Positions 1-7,942 are shown, counted from the stretch's first letter. The stretch: DNA of 12,621 bases from Acidocella sp. (GCA_029077775.1 JAQNCU010000044.1:1-12621); one strand, 5' to 3'. The notes: generated from the sequence alone by a model not told the origin. Program-made: numbers and translations.

Positions 1-1073
1 ATTACCGGCCGGAGATGAAGGATTTTCCAGTGCCGCACGGCACTTATGTGCATGTTTGCGGGATCGATATCATCCGCGACGAGCAGGGCGATTTTCGGGT
101 GCTGGAGGATAATGCGCGCACGCCGTCGGGTGTTTCATATGTCATCGAGAACCGGCATTTGATGCTGCGCACCTTCCCCGATTTGATGGCGGGGATAAGG
201 CTGTTGCCGGTGGATGATTATGGCCGCCGGTTGCGCGCGGCGATGACCGAGATTGCCCCAGGTGGCAATGATGACCCGCAGGTGGTGCTGTTATCGCCGG
301 GGATTTATAATTCAGCGTATTTTGAGCATGTGTTTCTGGCGCGCGAGATGGGGGTGCCGCTGGTGCAGGGCTCCGACCTGATTGTGGAGAATGACCGGGT
401 TTATATGCGCACGATCTCTGGCCTGCGCCCGGTGCACACCATCTACCGGCGGTTGAACGATGATTTCCTGGACCCCGCCGTGTTCCGGCCAGAGTCGATG
501 TTGGGCGTGCGCGGGTTGATCAGCGCCTGGAAGGCCGGGAATGTGGCGATTGCCAATGCCGTGGGCACGGGCGTGGCCGATGACAAGGCGGTTTATGCCT
601 ATATGCCACGCATTATAAAATATTATCTGGGCGAGGAGGCGTTGATCAAAAATGTCGAGACGCATATCTGCCGGGAGGCCGAGGGGCTGCAATATACGCT
701 GGATAATCTCGATAAGCTGGTGACCAAGCCTGTGGGCGAGTCCGGCGGGTATGGCATCACCATCGGCCCGCGCGCGGATCTGGCGGAATTAGAGGCGGCG
801 CGGGCCTCGATAAAGGCCGATCCGGCGAACTGGATCAGCCAGCCGATGATCGGGCTTTCAGTGGCGCCGACTTTGGCGGCGGACGGGATCGGGCCCCGGC
901 ATCTGGATTTGCGGCCCTTCATTATCACGGGCCGCGATAGCTGGGTGTTACCCGGCGGGTTGACGCGGGTGGCGATGAAGCGCGGCAGCCTGATTGTGAA
1001 TTCAAGCCAGGGTGGCGGTTCGAAAGATACCTGGGTGCTGGCCGATGATTTTAGTGCGGGGCAACCAGCATGA
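1..1073 (+). CDS. Circularly permuted ATP-grasp protein (DUF404/DUF407 type), 5'-truncated by the window edge
   Basis: The reading frame (codons from base 3) is open to the window edge and ends in TGA at 1071-1073. The first ATG, at 15, is internal: family members already carry conserved sequence before this point and are usually about 470-490 residues, so roughly the first quarter lies outside. Visible family signatures are GIDIIRDEQGDF followed by VLEDNARTPSGVSYVIENR, the nucleotide-binding stretch KPVGESGGYGITIGP (Lys codon at 726), DLRPFIITG, and the C-terminal NSSQGGGSKDTWVL. Known of the family: predicted ATP-dependent amide or peptide-bond ligases of unknown substrate, encoded beside an alpha-E protein and often a transglutaminase-like protease. 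The stop overlaps the next start (ATGATG at 1070), so the two are translationally coupled. Family assignment is firm; the substrate is unknown. Confidence 0.9.
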   Translation, partial: YRPEMKDFPVPHGTYVHVCGIDIIRDEQGDFRVLEDNARTPSGVSYVIENRHLMLRTFPDLMAGIRLLPVDDYGRRLRAAMTEIAPGGNDDPQVVLLSPGIYNSAYFEHVFLAREMGVPLVQGSDLIVENDRVYMRTISGLRPVHTIYRRLNDDFLDPAVFRPESMLGVRGLISAWKAGNVAIANAVGTGVADDKAVYAYMPRIIKYYLGEEALIKNVETHICREAEGLQYTLDNLDKLVTKPVGESGGYGITIGPRADLAELEAARASIKADPANWISQPMIGLSVAPTLAADGIGPRHLDLRPFIITGRDSWVLPGGLTRVAMKRGSLIVNSSQGGGSKDTWVLADDFSAGQPA

Positions 1074-2131
1074 TGCGTTTTGATGCCGGATTGCTGGCGC
1101 GCGATGCCGAGGGGCTGTTCTGGATGGCGCGGTATATGGAGCGGGTGGAGAACCTCGCCCGGTTGATCGATGTGACGCAGAGCTTCGAGAGCCCGGGTTA
1201 TGAGACCGATGCGTGGTTCGGGTTGATCAGGATCAACGCGGATGAGGAGAATTTCGCGGCGCGCGGGTTTGTGCCCGACGCGACGCATGTGAAACGGTTT
1301 TATTTGCTGGATAAGGGCAACCCGACATCGGTGCCGTCGAACCTCGAGGATGCGCGGACCTCCGCGCGGACATTGCGGCCTTTGATGAGCACCGAGATGT
1401 GGCGGCAGATCAATGTGTTTCATCGTTTTGTTGGGAATATCGTGCCCGCCGATCTGGAGGGCGATGCGTTATCACGCCTGTGCACAAGGCTTAAGGATGG
1501 GGTGCAGGCGCATACCGGCATCACCGAGGGCACATTATACCGCGACCAGGGCTGGTATTTTTATGAGCTTGGACGGTTGCTTGAGCGCGCCGACCAGACC
1601 ACCCGGATGCTCGATATCAAATACACTGCCATGCTGCCTCGTGACGGCGAGGCCAAGCGGGTGGCCGAGTTAACGCAGTGGAATGCCGTGCTGCGCGCGG
1701 CGGCGGCTTATCATGCGTTCAGGCGCAGGGTGCGGGCAAGTTTTTCGGCGGAGGATGTTGTGCATTTTCTGTTGCGCGATCCATCCTCTCCACGCTCGGC
1801 GCTGTTATGTGTGAGGCGGGCGGAGTCGCATCTGGATGATCTGCGGCGGATCTATGGGTTGGCCAGGGCCGATGAGGCGATGGAGGTGGCGGAGTATTTG
1901 CGGGAATTATTGGTGGAGAAGCCGCTCAGCCATATTCTTGCCACGGGGCTGCATGATTATCTGGATATCGTGCAGATTCACATCCAAAAACTTGCCGCCG
2001 CCATCGGGCGGGCCTTTTTCCGGGATTGGCGGCCAGCCGACCCGCTGGTGGTTGACCAATCTCAGAGCCAATCCCAATCCCAATCTCAATCCCAGGGCCA
2101 GGGCCAGGGCCCGGCGGAGGCGCTTGCGTGA
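1070..2131 (+). CDS. Alpha-E domain protein (DUF403) with a Gln-Ser/Gln-Gly repeat tail
   Basis: A 353-residue protein opening with the hallmark of alpha-E proteins, LFWMARYMERVENLARLIDV, followed by an all-helical domain rich in R, E and D, including GWYFYELGRLLERADQTTR. No signal peptide or membrane segment is visible. Alpha-E proteins are the regular partners of circularly permuted ATP-grasp proteins; their biochemical role is not established. The family usually ends near 310-320 residues; here about 25 extra residues form a low-complexity tail, (QS)6(QG)3 at residues 330-347 and then PAEALA. The start at 1070 overlaps the upstream TGA by four bases; a second ATG at 1073 is equally possible. 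The stop overlaps the next gene's GTG (GTGA, 2128-2131). Confidence 0.9.
   Translation: MMRFDAGLLARDAEGLFWMARYMERVENLARLIDVTQSFESPGYETDAWFGLIRINADEENFAARGFVPDATHVKRFYLLDKGNPTSVPSNLEDARTSARTLRPLMSTEMWRQINVFHRFVGNIVPADLEGDALSRLCTRLKDGVQAHTGITEGTLYRDQGWYFYELGRLLERADQTTRMLDIKYTAMLPRDGEAKRVAELTQWNAVLRAAAAYHAFRRRVRASFSAEDVVHFLLRDPSSPRSALLCVRRAESHLDDLRRIYGLARADEAMEVAEYLRELLVEKPLSHILATGLHDYLDIVQIHIQKLAAAIGRAFFRDWRPADPLVVDQSQSQSQSQSQSQGQGQGPAEALA
2057..2110 (+). repeat. In-frame hexanucleotide repeat, nine units of CARNSC type
   Basis: Nine consecutive 6-base units: CAATCT, CAGAGC, CAATCC, CAATCC, CAATCT, CAATCC, then CAGGGC three times. The units are read in frame as six Gln-Ser and three Gln-Gly pairs at the C-terminus of the alpha-E protein. 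Because each unit is two codons, gain or loss by slippage would keep the frame. The array ends 17 bases before the GTG start of the next gene. Confidence 0.92.
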
Positions 2132-3705
2132 TACGGTTGATGAGCGCGCGCTGGCCGCTCGGGGTGTTTTTTCTGGCGCTGATGCCGCGGTTATTTGAGC
2201 TGGGTAAACGGCCATTTTGGCTGGATGAGGTGTTTACGCTGCAACGCGCCTCGCTGCCGCCCGCTGCTTTGGTTCAGGACTCATTTTTGAACCATCATAT
2301 GCCGAGTTTTTTCCTCATGCTTTCACCGCTTATCGGGTTGGGCGACCCGCAATTCTGGTTACGGGTGCCATCAGCCTTGTTTGGCGCGGCATCAGTGATG
2401 CTGGTGTTTATCATCGCCTCACGCATCGGCGGGCGCATCGCGGGCGTGGTGGCGGCGTTGATTTTGGGTTTGTCGCCCACGGCGCTCGCCTTCAGCCAGG
2501 AGGCGCGCTCTTATACACTGGAGATGTGTCTGATTTTGGTGGCTTTGTGGGGTGTGGTGCGGTTGGCGATGGACGTGCCCGCTTCATCCCGTCCGGCCTG
2601 GCGGGATGGTGGTGCGCTGGGAGCCTGGGTGGCGTTTACGGTGGGCTCAGCCGCGGCGCTGGATGTGCTGGGCGATGGGTTGCCCTGGATTATCACCGGG
2701 AACGTGATTTTTCTGGTTTTGCTGCCTGTGTCGCCAAACCGGGGGCAATTATTGCGGAATTTGCTGCTCGCCGATGGTGTGATCGTTCTCGCCTGTTTGC
2801 CGTTTTATCTGTTGATGCTGGCGCATCAGGATAAGGGGTTTGTGAGCAGCGTGATGTGGATACCGCCGCTGGATGTCTCGCGCGTGTGGTATGATTTCGG
2901 GTCTGTGTATTTTATGCGGATTGCGGATTCTGTGACTTTTCATTTCATGCATGTATCAACGCCCTCGGTTATGGTGTGGATGATTGATGCGGCGTTGCTG
3001 GGGGCGGTGCTGGCGGCATCCTGGGTGCTGCGGCGGCGGCCAGCATTGCTCGCGGCGTTGGGCATATCATTTGTGTTTCTGCCGCTTTTGTTCACGGTGA
3101 TTTCCATATGGCGGCCGATTTTGCTGCCCCGGTATATTTTGTGGAGTGCGGCGCCGTTTGCGATTTTGGCCGGGATTGGCAGTGAAGCTGTATTGAGATC
3201 CTGCGCGCCCCGGGTGCGGGTGGTGGTGATGGGGGTGGCGGCGTTGCTGCTGCTGACCAACATGGCGCCGTATTATCATGTGGAGACCAAGCCGCGCTGG
3301 GACATTGCGGCGGCGATGCTGGCGCGGGATGTGCGGCCCGGCGATGTGGTTTATTTATACGATACCGGCGCGCTGCCGATTTTGCAGACGTATCTGCCCG
3401 CCGGTGCGAAGACTGTGGTGCTGCGGGATGCGGCAGGCGATTTGAGCCACGCGATGAAGGCCGAGGCGCAGGGCAAGCGCGTGTGGGCGGTATATGGCCA
3501 TGCCGGGCAAAGCCCGGAGCGGCAGGCTTTGGCCAAGTTTTATGGCGCCAACCGGGCGCTGGGTACGCCCGCAAAGCTGCAAGAGGCGGGCAAGCGGATT
3601 GTGATCGCGCTATACGACCCACGCCGCCCGCCTGTGGCGTGTACGGCGATTGCGCCAGCGCATCTCGCCGGGGTTTGCAATGAGGCGATGCAGGGCTTGG
3701 ACTGA
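2128..3705 (+). CDS. Multi-pass GT-C glycosyltransferase, family 39-like (PMT_2/ArnT-like)
   Basis: A 525-residue integral membrane protein with about ten hydrophobic segments in the first 390 residues and a soluble C-terminal part of about 130 residues. The first loop carries the acidic pair typical of GT-C enzymes in FWLDEVFTLQRAS (Asp33-Glu34), and SQEARSYTL after the third segment is typical of PMT_2 (dolichyl/polyprenyl-phosphate-mannose transferase-like) proteins. Such enzymes move a sugar from a polyprenyl-phosphate donor to a lipid, glycan or protein on the outer face of the inner membrane; the actual substrate cannot be read here. The GTG start is supported by GGAGG at 2116-2120, seven bases upstream; ATG at 2140 is a weaker alternative. 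The gene overlaps the alpha-E stop by four bases and closes the operon. The C-terminal region contains two Cys residues (ACTAIAPAHLAGVC). Confidence 0.85.
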   Translation: MIRLMSARWPLGVFFLALMPRLFELGKRPFWLDEVFTLQRASLPPAALVQDSFLNHHMPSFFLMLSPLIGLGDPQFWLRVPSALFGAASVMLVFIIASRIGGRIAGVVAALILGLSPTALAFSQEARSYTLEMCLILVALWGVVRLAMDVPASSRPAWRDGGALGAWVAFTVGSAAALDVLGDGLPWIITGNVIFLVLLPVSPNRGQLLRNLLLADGVIVLACLPFYLLMLAHQDKGFVSSVMWIPPLDVSRVWYDFGSVYFMRIADSVTFHFMHVSTPSVMVWMIDAALLGAVLAASWVLRRRPALLAALGISFVFLPLLFTVISIWRPILLPRYILWSAAPFAILAGIGSEAVLRSCAPRVRVVVMGVAALLLLTNMAPYYHVETKPRWDIAAAMLARDVRPGDVVYLYDTGALPILQTYLPAGAKTVVLRDAAGDLSHAMKAEAQGKRVWAVYGHAGQSPERQALAKFYGANRALGTPAKLQEAGKRIVIALYDPRRPPVACTAIAPAHLAGVCNEAMQGLD

Positions 3706-3751
3706 GGGCGCGGTGGTGTAGAGGGTTTGGTTTTCAGCCTGAATTTTTAAC

Positions 3752-3780
3752 CGGCGCGCGCGTTTTTTGCGCGCGCGCCG
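3752..3780. terminator. GC-rich hairpin between convergent genes, possible bidirectional terminator
   Basis: A perfect 11-bp inverted repeat, CGGCGCGCGCG (3752-3762) and CGCGCGCGCCG (3770-3780), with the loop TTTTTTG. It lies 46 bases after the glycosyltransferase stop and 13 bases beyond the fpr stop on the other strand. The T run is in the loop, and only weak T tracts flank the stem (TGTTTATG on +, TTAAAAATTC on -), so it is not a textbook intrinsic terminator, but its position and stability fit transcript ends for both genes. Confidence 0.6.
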
Positions 3781-3793
3781 TGTTTATGCCCCC

Positions 3794-4567
3794 CTACTTC
3801 TCCACAAACGCCTTTTCGATCACGTAATGGCCGGGGGTACTGTGGTTGCCTTCCGTGAAGCCGTTTGTCGCGAGGAGTTGGTTGAGGTCGTGCAGCATGG
3901 CGGGGCTGCCGCAGAGCATCACGCGGTCGCGGGCGTGGTCGAGCGGGGGGAGGTTGAGGTCGGTGGGGAGTTTGCCCGCGGCCAAAAGGTCGGTCAGGCG
4001 GCCTGTGTTGCGGAAGGGCTCGCGGGTGACTGTGGGGTAATAGAGCAATTTGCCCGCCGCGATGTCGCCGAAAAATTCATCGGCGAGCAGGTCGCTGACG
4101 ATTTGTTCGCCGTAGCCAAGCTCAGCGATGGTTCGGCAGCCATGGGCGAGCACGATGTGGTCGTAGCGGTCATAGGTGTCGGGGTCTTTGATGATGCTGA
4201 CGAAGGGCGCGAGGCCCGTGCCCGTGCCGAGCAGATACAGGGTTTTGCCGGGTAGCAGATTATCCTGGATCAGCGTGCCTGTGGCTTTGGCGCCGACGAG
4301 CAGCGTATCCCCGGGCACGATTTTTTGTAAATGCGAGGTGAGCGGACCGGAGGGGACTTTGATGGAGAAGAAGGCGAGGTCATCTTCGTGGTTGGCGCTG
4401 CACATGGAATAGGCGCGCAGCAAGGGTCGGCCCTCGATGGACAGGCCGATCATGGTGAACTGGCCGCTGATGAAGCGAAAGCCGGGGTTGCGCGTGGCGG
4501 TGAAGCTGAAAAGCGTGTCAGTCCAGTGCCGGACGGTCTTTATCGTCTCGGAATATATCGTCGCCAA
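3794..4567 (-). CDS. fpr: Ferredoxin(flavodoxin)-NADP+ reductase, FAD-dependent, bacterial Fpr type
   Basis: A 257-residue cytosolic flavoenzyme that exchanges electrons between NADP(H) and ferredoxin or flavodoxin. Visible: a beta-barrel FAD domain with RAYS (51-54), the family's FAD-binding Arg-x-Tyr-Ser; the NADP-binding loop GTGTGLAPF (114-122); MLCGSPAML near residue 218; and the C-terminal AFVEK that packs on the flavin in proteobacterial (Azotobacter/Rhodobacter type) Fpr. Length is normal for the group. The start is TTG (4567-4565), chosen because AGGAG at 4579-4575 lies seven bases upstream and the protein begins like its relatives. It follows hutC on the same strand after 50 bases with no obvious terminator, so read-through from hutFC is possible; the electron partner is not in the window. 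Confidence 0.93.
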   Translation of the reverse strand: MATIYSETIKTVRHWTDTLFSFTATRNPGFRFISGQFTMIGLSIEGRPLLRAYSMCSANHEDDLAFFSIKVPSGPLTSHLQKIVPGDTLLVGAKATGTLIQDNLLPGKTLYLLGTGTGLAPFVSIIKDPDTYDRYDHIVLAHGCRTIAELGYGEQIVSDLLADEFFGDIAAGKLLYYPTVTREPFRNTGRLTDLLAAGKLPTDLNLPPLDHARDRVMLCGSPAMLHDLNQLLATNGFTEGNHSTPGHYVIEKAFVEK

Positions 4568-4617
4568 AACTCTGCTCCTGTGATGCGCGCCGTGAGTAGC
4601 AATAACCGCCGGAGATG

Positions 4618-5361
4618 TTAACTGCCCGGGCGCGCGGGCAGGCGGGACAGCGGGTAGCGGCTGCCCAGGCTATAGCGCGAGCCGGGATGGGTGAGGGTGG
4701 AGAGCGTGGCCGGGCCAGCAGGCGTCCAGGTGCGCCGTTCAACCCGCAGGCAGGGCTCCGGGCCGATATCGAGGAGGTTTTGTACGGTGGCATCGGGGGT
4801 GATGGCGTGGACGATGTGCTCAACCTCGGTGGGGGCGGCGATGGTATTGAGGTAGCGATTGGTCGTGATGGCGGTGAAATTCTGGTCCAGATAACGCGGC
4901 GCGAAGGCGGGGGAGACGATGCGTTCCTCAAGCTGGATGGGGGTATCATTCTCAAAATGCACGATCCTGGAAAAAAACAGTGTTTCGCCGCGTTTGACCG
5001 TGAAACATGCAGCGAGATCGGCGGTGGCGCGAATGGACTGTAACAGGCACAGGCTGACGCTGTGCCGGTTGCCGCGCCCTGCGATATCCTCGGCGATGTC
5101 GAAGATTTCCAGCAAGGCTGAGCGCGGCGGGGATTTGCGCAGGAAGGTGCCAGCACCCTGGATGCGGTCCAACAGGCCCTCGGCGGTGAGTTCGCGCAAG
5201 GCCCGATGGACGGTCATGCGTGAGGCCGCGAATTGCGCCATCAGTTCAAATTCCGAGGGGATTTTGCCGCCCGTGGGGAAGTCTCCGGCGGCGATGCGCG
5301 TGCGCAGATGGTGCTTGATCCGCTCATATAAGGGCGCGGGTTTGGTCACGGCGGGGCTCAT
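4618..5361 (-). CDS. hutC: HutC, GntR-family histidine utilization repressor
   Basis: A 247-residue regulator. The N-terminal GntR winged helix-turn-helix spans about residues 10-76, with PSEFELMAQFAASRMTVHRA (35-54) and the wing IQGAGTFL (67-74). A UTRA effector domain covers roughly residues 95-235, with ERIVSPAFAP and YLDQNF as in HutC proteins. Known for HutC: it represses hut genes and is released by urocanate, the first pathway intermediate. The ATG start at 5361 overlaps the hutF stop (ATGA), so it is co-translated with hutF and should repress its own synthesis through the palindrome at 6709-6720. The C-terminus has a small near-repeat, GSRYSLGSRYPLS, that I cannot interpret. Function is clear from both sequence and context. 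Confidence 0.95.
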   Translation of the reverse strand: MSPAVTKPAPLYERIKHHLRTRIAAGDFPTGGKIPSEFELMAQFAASRMTVHRALRELTAEGLLDRIQGAGTFLRKSPPRSALLEIFDIAEDIAGRGNRHSVSLCLLQSIRATADLAACFTVKRGETLFFSRIVHFENDTPIQLEERIVSPAFAPRYLDQNFTAITTNRYLNTIAAPTEVEHIVHAITPDATVQNLLDIGPEPCLRVERRTWTPAGPATLSTLTHPGSRYSLGSRYPLSRLPARPGS

Positions 5362-6683
5362 GTCCGTTCAAGGATTTTGTGGAGGACGCGGTTGAACCGG
5401 GCTTCAGCCTGTGCGGCCAGATTGTGGCGGCCAGCGGCCACGCGCTTTGTGCCGTGGACCCAGACATCGGTGAGCAATTGGCGGCCGCCGAACACAAATT
5501 GGGCCAGAGCAATATCCGGGGCGTCGCCCGCCAGGGCGATGATGTTGGCAGGCGCACCCGGCGTGATGCCGTGGTTTATGGCCAGCGCCTGGGCACCGCC
5601 CGCGCAGGCGGCCTGATAGGCGGCGGTGGCGGTGGCGGGCAAAGCGGTGGTGGCCAGGATGTTGCGCTGGCGATAATGCAGCCGCTGCACATATTCCAGC
5701 ATCCGCAATTCCGCCGCGAGGCTGATCTGGATGTTGGAATCACTCCCCAGGCCCCAGGCACCTGCGTAATCGCGCAGGGGGAAGATGCCGTCGCCGAGAT
5801 CGGCCTCGGTCAGCGGGCAAAGGCCGACCATGGCACCGCTGCGCGCGATGCCGGCGCGTTCGTCATCGGTGGTGTGGGTGGCGTGGATCAGGCACCATTG
5901 CGGGTTCACATCGGCATGGGCGCGTAGCCATTCCACGGGGCGCTGGCCGCTCCAGGCGAGGCAGGCCTCGACTTCAGCGGTTTGTTCGGCGATGTGGATG
6001 TGGATGGGCTGGCCGGGACGGACCAAACCAGTAAGGGCGCTGAGCTGTTCCGGGGTGACGGCGCGCAGGGAGTGCGGCGCGATGACCATGCGGGCGAGGG
6101 GTTCGCAGGCCCGCAGCAGCGTCTCGTAATCATCGAGGTCACTGATGAAGCGGCGCTGGCTTGGGCTGGGCGGGGCGGCGGCGAAATCGCCCTGGGCGTA
6201 GAAAACGGGCGCGATTGTAAGGTCGATCCCGGCACCGGCGGCGGCGGCGGCGATGCGCGATGAAAGCTCGGCGATGTTGGTGTAGTGGCCGCCATCGGGT
6301 GCGTGGTGGAGGTAGTGAAACTCCAGCACCGAGGTAAAGCCGCTCTCCAGCATTTCAATAAAGGCAAGGGTGGCGACCGCCTCGACATCGTCGGGGTCCA
6401 TGGCCAAAGCGAAGCGGTACATCATGTCCCGCCAGGTCCAGAAATTGGCGGTGTTGGTGGCGGCGTCGCGGTATTCGGTAAGGCCGGAGATGGCGCGCTG
6501 GAAGCTGTGGCTGTGCAGATTGGCAATGCCGGGCAGGGCGATGCCGGGTTGGGTGACGGCGTTCGGTGGTGGCGGCGCGCTTGTGGTGACGGCGCTGATC
6601 AGGCCATCGATAATGCTGATGCCGACATCTTCGGCCCAGCCCGTGGGCAGCAAAGCATGGCGGAAAAACAATGATGAACCCAC
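5358..6683 (-). CDS. hutF: HutF, formimidoylglutamate deiminase
   Basis: A 441-residue member of the amidohydrolase superfamily. It hydrolyses N-formimino-L-glutamate to N-formyl-L-glutamate and ammonia, step four of the five-step histidine route. Metal-site and family motifs are present in order: HSHSFQRA (57-64), EFHYLHH (121-127), HIHIAEQ (228-234), LIHATHT (265-271), GLCPLTEADLGDGIF (287-301) and GSDSN with the catalytic-type Asp315. It is about the usual length. The start is GTG at 6683, with GAGG at 6694-6691 seven bases upstream; the TTG five codons in is a weaker alternative. The stop overlaps the hutC start. Presence of HutF together with HutG shows that formiminoglutamate is handled in two steps rather than by formiminoglutamase. 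Confidence 0.96.
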   Translation of the reverse strand: MGSSLFFRHALLPTGWAEDVGISIIDGLISAVTTSAPPPPNAVTQPGIALPGIANLHSHSFQRAISGLTEYRDAATNTANFWTWRDMMYRFALAMDPDDVEAVATLAFIEMLESGFTSVLEFHYLHHAPDGGHYTNIAELSSRIAAAAAGAGIDLTIAPVFYAQGDFAAAPPSPSQRRFISDLDDYETLLRACEPLARMVIAPHSLRAVTPEQLSALTGLVRPGQPIHIHIAEQTAEVEACLAWSGQRPVEWLRAHADVNPQWCLIHATHTTDDERAGIARSGAMVGLCPLTEADLGDGIFPLRDYAGAWGLGSDSNIQISLAAELRMLEYVQRLHYRQRNILATTALPATATAAYQAACAGGAQALAINHGITPGAPANIIALAGDAPDIALAQFVFGGRQLLTDVWVHGTKRVAAGRHNLAAQAEARFNRVLHKILERT

Positions 6684-6748
6684 TGGACAGCCTCGTGATG
6701 ACTGAATATTGTATATACAACTTGATCGGCTCGGCCAAGGGGTAATTT
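6684..6748. promoter_or_regulatory. Divergent hutF/hutI control region
   Basis: A 65-bp spacer between the divergently read hutF and hutI start codons; it must contain the promoters for both arms or leaders of them. On the minus strand TTGGCC (6738-6733), a 17-base gap and TATACA (6715-6710) resemble a sigma-70 promoter for hutF, with the -10 inside the palindrome at 6709-6720. I find no convincing -35 for the hutI direction. Shine-Dalgarno sequences are GAGG (6694-6691, minus) for hutF and AAGGGG (6737-6742, plus) for hutI. Confidence 0.6.
6709..6720. promoter_or_regulatory. Probable HutC operator, perfect 12-bp palindrome
   Basis: TTGTATATACAA is its own reverse complement and lies between divergent hutF and hutI, next to an encoded HutC. 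GntR/HutC-subfamily regulators bind palindromes of the GTATATAC/TTGTANNTACAA kind, so this is the expected repressor site. It overlaps the best -10 candidate for hutF. I saw no second copy in the window. Confidence 0.85.
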
Positions 6749-7942
6749 ATGCGTGCCACCCGCGTTTTCACCAATGCCCGCCTTGCCACCATGGACCCGG
6801 CTTTGCCCGGGCTGGGTGTGGTGGCACCGGGCATGATAGCCGAGACGAACGGGCGGATTGTTTATGCCGGGCCCCTACGGGCCATCGACGCGCCGGAGAT
6901 CATCGATTGCGCTGGGCGCTGGATAACGCCGGGGCTGGTGGATTGTCACACGCATGCGGTGTTCGCGGGCAACCGGGCCGGGGAGTTCGAGGCGCGGCTG
7001 AACGGCGTTGGGTACGAGGAGATCGCGCGCCAGGGCGGGGGCATTGCGGCCTCGGTTGGCGCAACACGGGCGGCGAGCGAAGCCGATCTCGTGGCGCTCG
7101 CGGCCCCGAGGCTGCATGCCTTGATGGCCGAGGGCGTGACCAGCGTTGAGATCAAATCCGGTTATGGGTTGTCCGAAGCCGCCGAGTTGAAGATTCTGCG
7201 GGTGATCAAGACACTGGGGCAAACGGAGGCGGTGGATATATCGCCGAGTTTTCTGGGCGCGCACGCGCTGCCGCCGGAATATATCGACGACCGGGCGGGA
7301 TATGTGGATTTATTGTGCAAACGGTTGATCCCCGCCGTGGCAAAGGAGAGGCTCGCCGATGCGGTGGACGGGTTCTGCGAGGGGATTGCATTCACGCTGG
7401 CGGAAATCGCACAGGTGTTTGAAGCAGCTTCGCGGCACGGTCTGGCGGTGCGGCTGCATGCCGACCAGCTCTCGAACCTTGGCGGGTCGGCTTTGGCGGC
7501 GCGGTTCGGCGCGCTCTCAGCTGACCATCTGGAATATACCGATGAAGCCGGGTGTGCGGCGATGGCCAAGGCGGGTACGGTGGCGGTGATGCTGCCGGGG
7601 GCGTTCTTCGCGCTGCGCGAAACGCAGATGCCCCCCGTTGCGGCGCTGCGCGCGCATAATGTGCGCATGGCGGTGGCGACGGATTTGAACCCCGGGACTT
7701 CGCCGCTTTATTCCCTGCTGCTGGCCATGAACATGGCGGCGACGCAGTTCCGATTATCAGTCAATGAATGCCTGCTGGGCGTGACCCGCCATGCGGCGGC
7801 GGCTTTGGGCCGGGCGGATATCGGCGTGTTGCGCGTGGGCGCGAAATGCCACCTTGCGATATGGGACATCGAGAGCCCGGCGGAGCTGGTTTATAAAATG
7901 GGGTTCAACCCGCTGTTTCAACGAATTTGGAGTGCGGCATGA
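6749..7942 (+). CDS. hutI: HutI, imidazolonepropionase
   Basis: A 397-residue cytosolic metal-dependent amidohydrolase that opens the ring of 4-imidazolone-5-propanoate to give N-formimino-L-glutamate, step three of histidine breakdown. Visible motifs: DCHTHAVFAGNR with the metal ligands His67 and His69, IKSGYGL (Ser137 region), FLGAHALP, HADQLS (His237) and DLNPGTSP with Asp312, all as in known imidazolonepropionases. Length is close to the family's roughly 400 residues. The ATG at 6749 has AAGGGG six bases upstream. It is the first gene of the rightward hut arm; its stop overlaps the hutH start (ATGA at 7939-7942). Confidence 0.97.
   Translation: MRATRVFTNARLATMDPALPGLGVVAPGMIAETNGRIVYAGPLRAIDAPEIIDCAGRWITPGLVDCHTHAVFAGNRAGEFEARLNGVGYEEIARQGGGIAASVGATRAASEADLVALAAPRLHALMAEGVTSVEIKSGYGLSEAAELKILRVIKTLGQTEAVDISPSFLGAHALPPEYIDDRAGYVDLLCKRLIPAVAKERLADAVDGFCEGIAFTLAEIAQVFEAASRHGLAVRLHADQLSNLGGSALAARFGALSADHLEYTDEAGCAAMAKAGTVAVMLPGAFFALRETQMPPVAALRAHNVRMAVATDLNPGTSPLYSLLLAMNMAATQFRLSVNECLLGVTRHAAAALGRADIGVLRVGAKCHLAIWDIESPAELVYKMGFNPLFQRIWSAA

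Noticed and set aside
623..1423. 266-codon antisense open frame across the ATP-grasp and alpha-E genes
   Set aside because: Opposite two recognisable conserved proteins; low-complexity composition and no motif.
2045..2127. CRISPR-like or mobile-element repeat
   Set aside because: The units are contiguous 6-mers in frame with a coding sequence, without spacers, terminal inverted repeats or a transposase.
3767..5395. Plus-strand open frames opposite fpr and hutC
   Set aside because: Frames such as 3767-4255 and 4919-5395 are opposite well-supported genes and have no recognisable product.
7927..7938. Earlier TTG start for hutH
   Set aside because: The GGAG that serves as ribosome site would fall inside the coding part; ATG 7939 has ideal spacing and the usual ATGA overlap.
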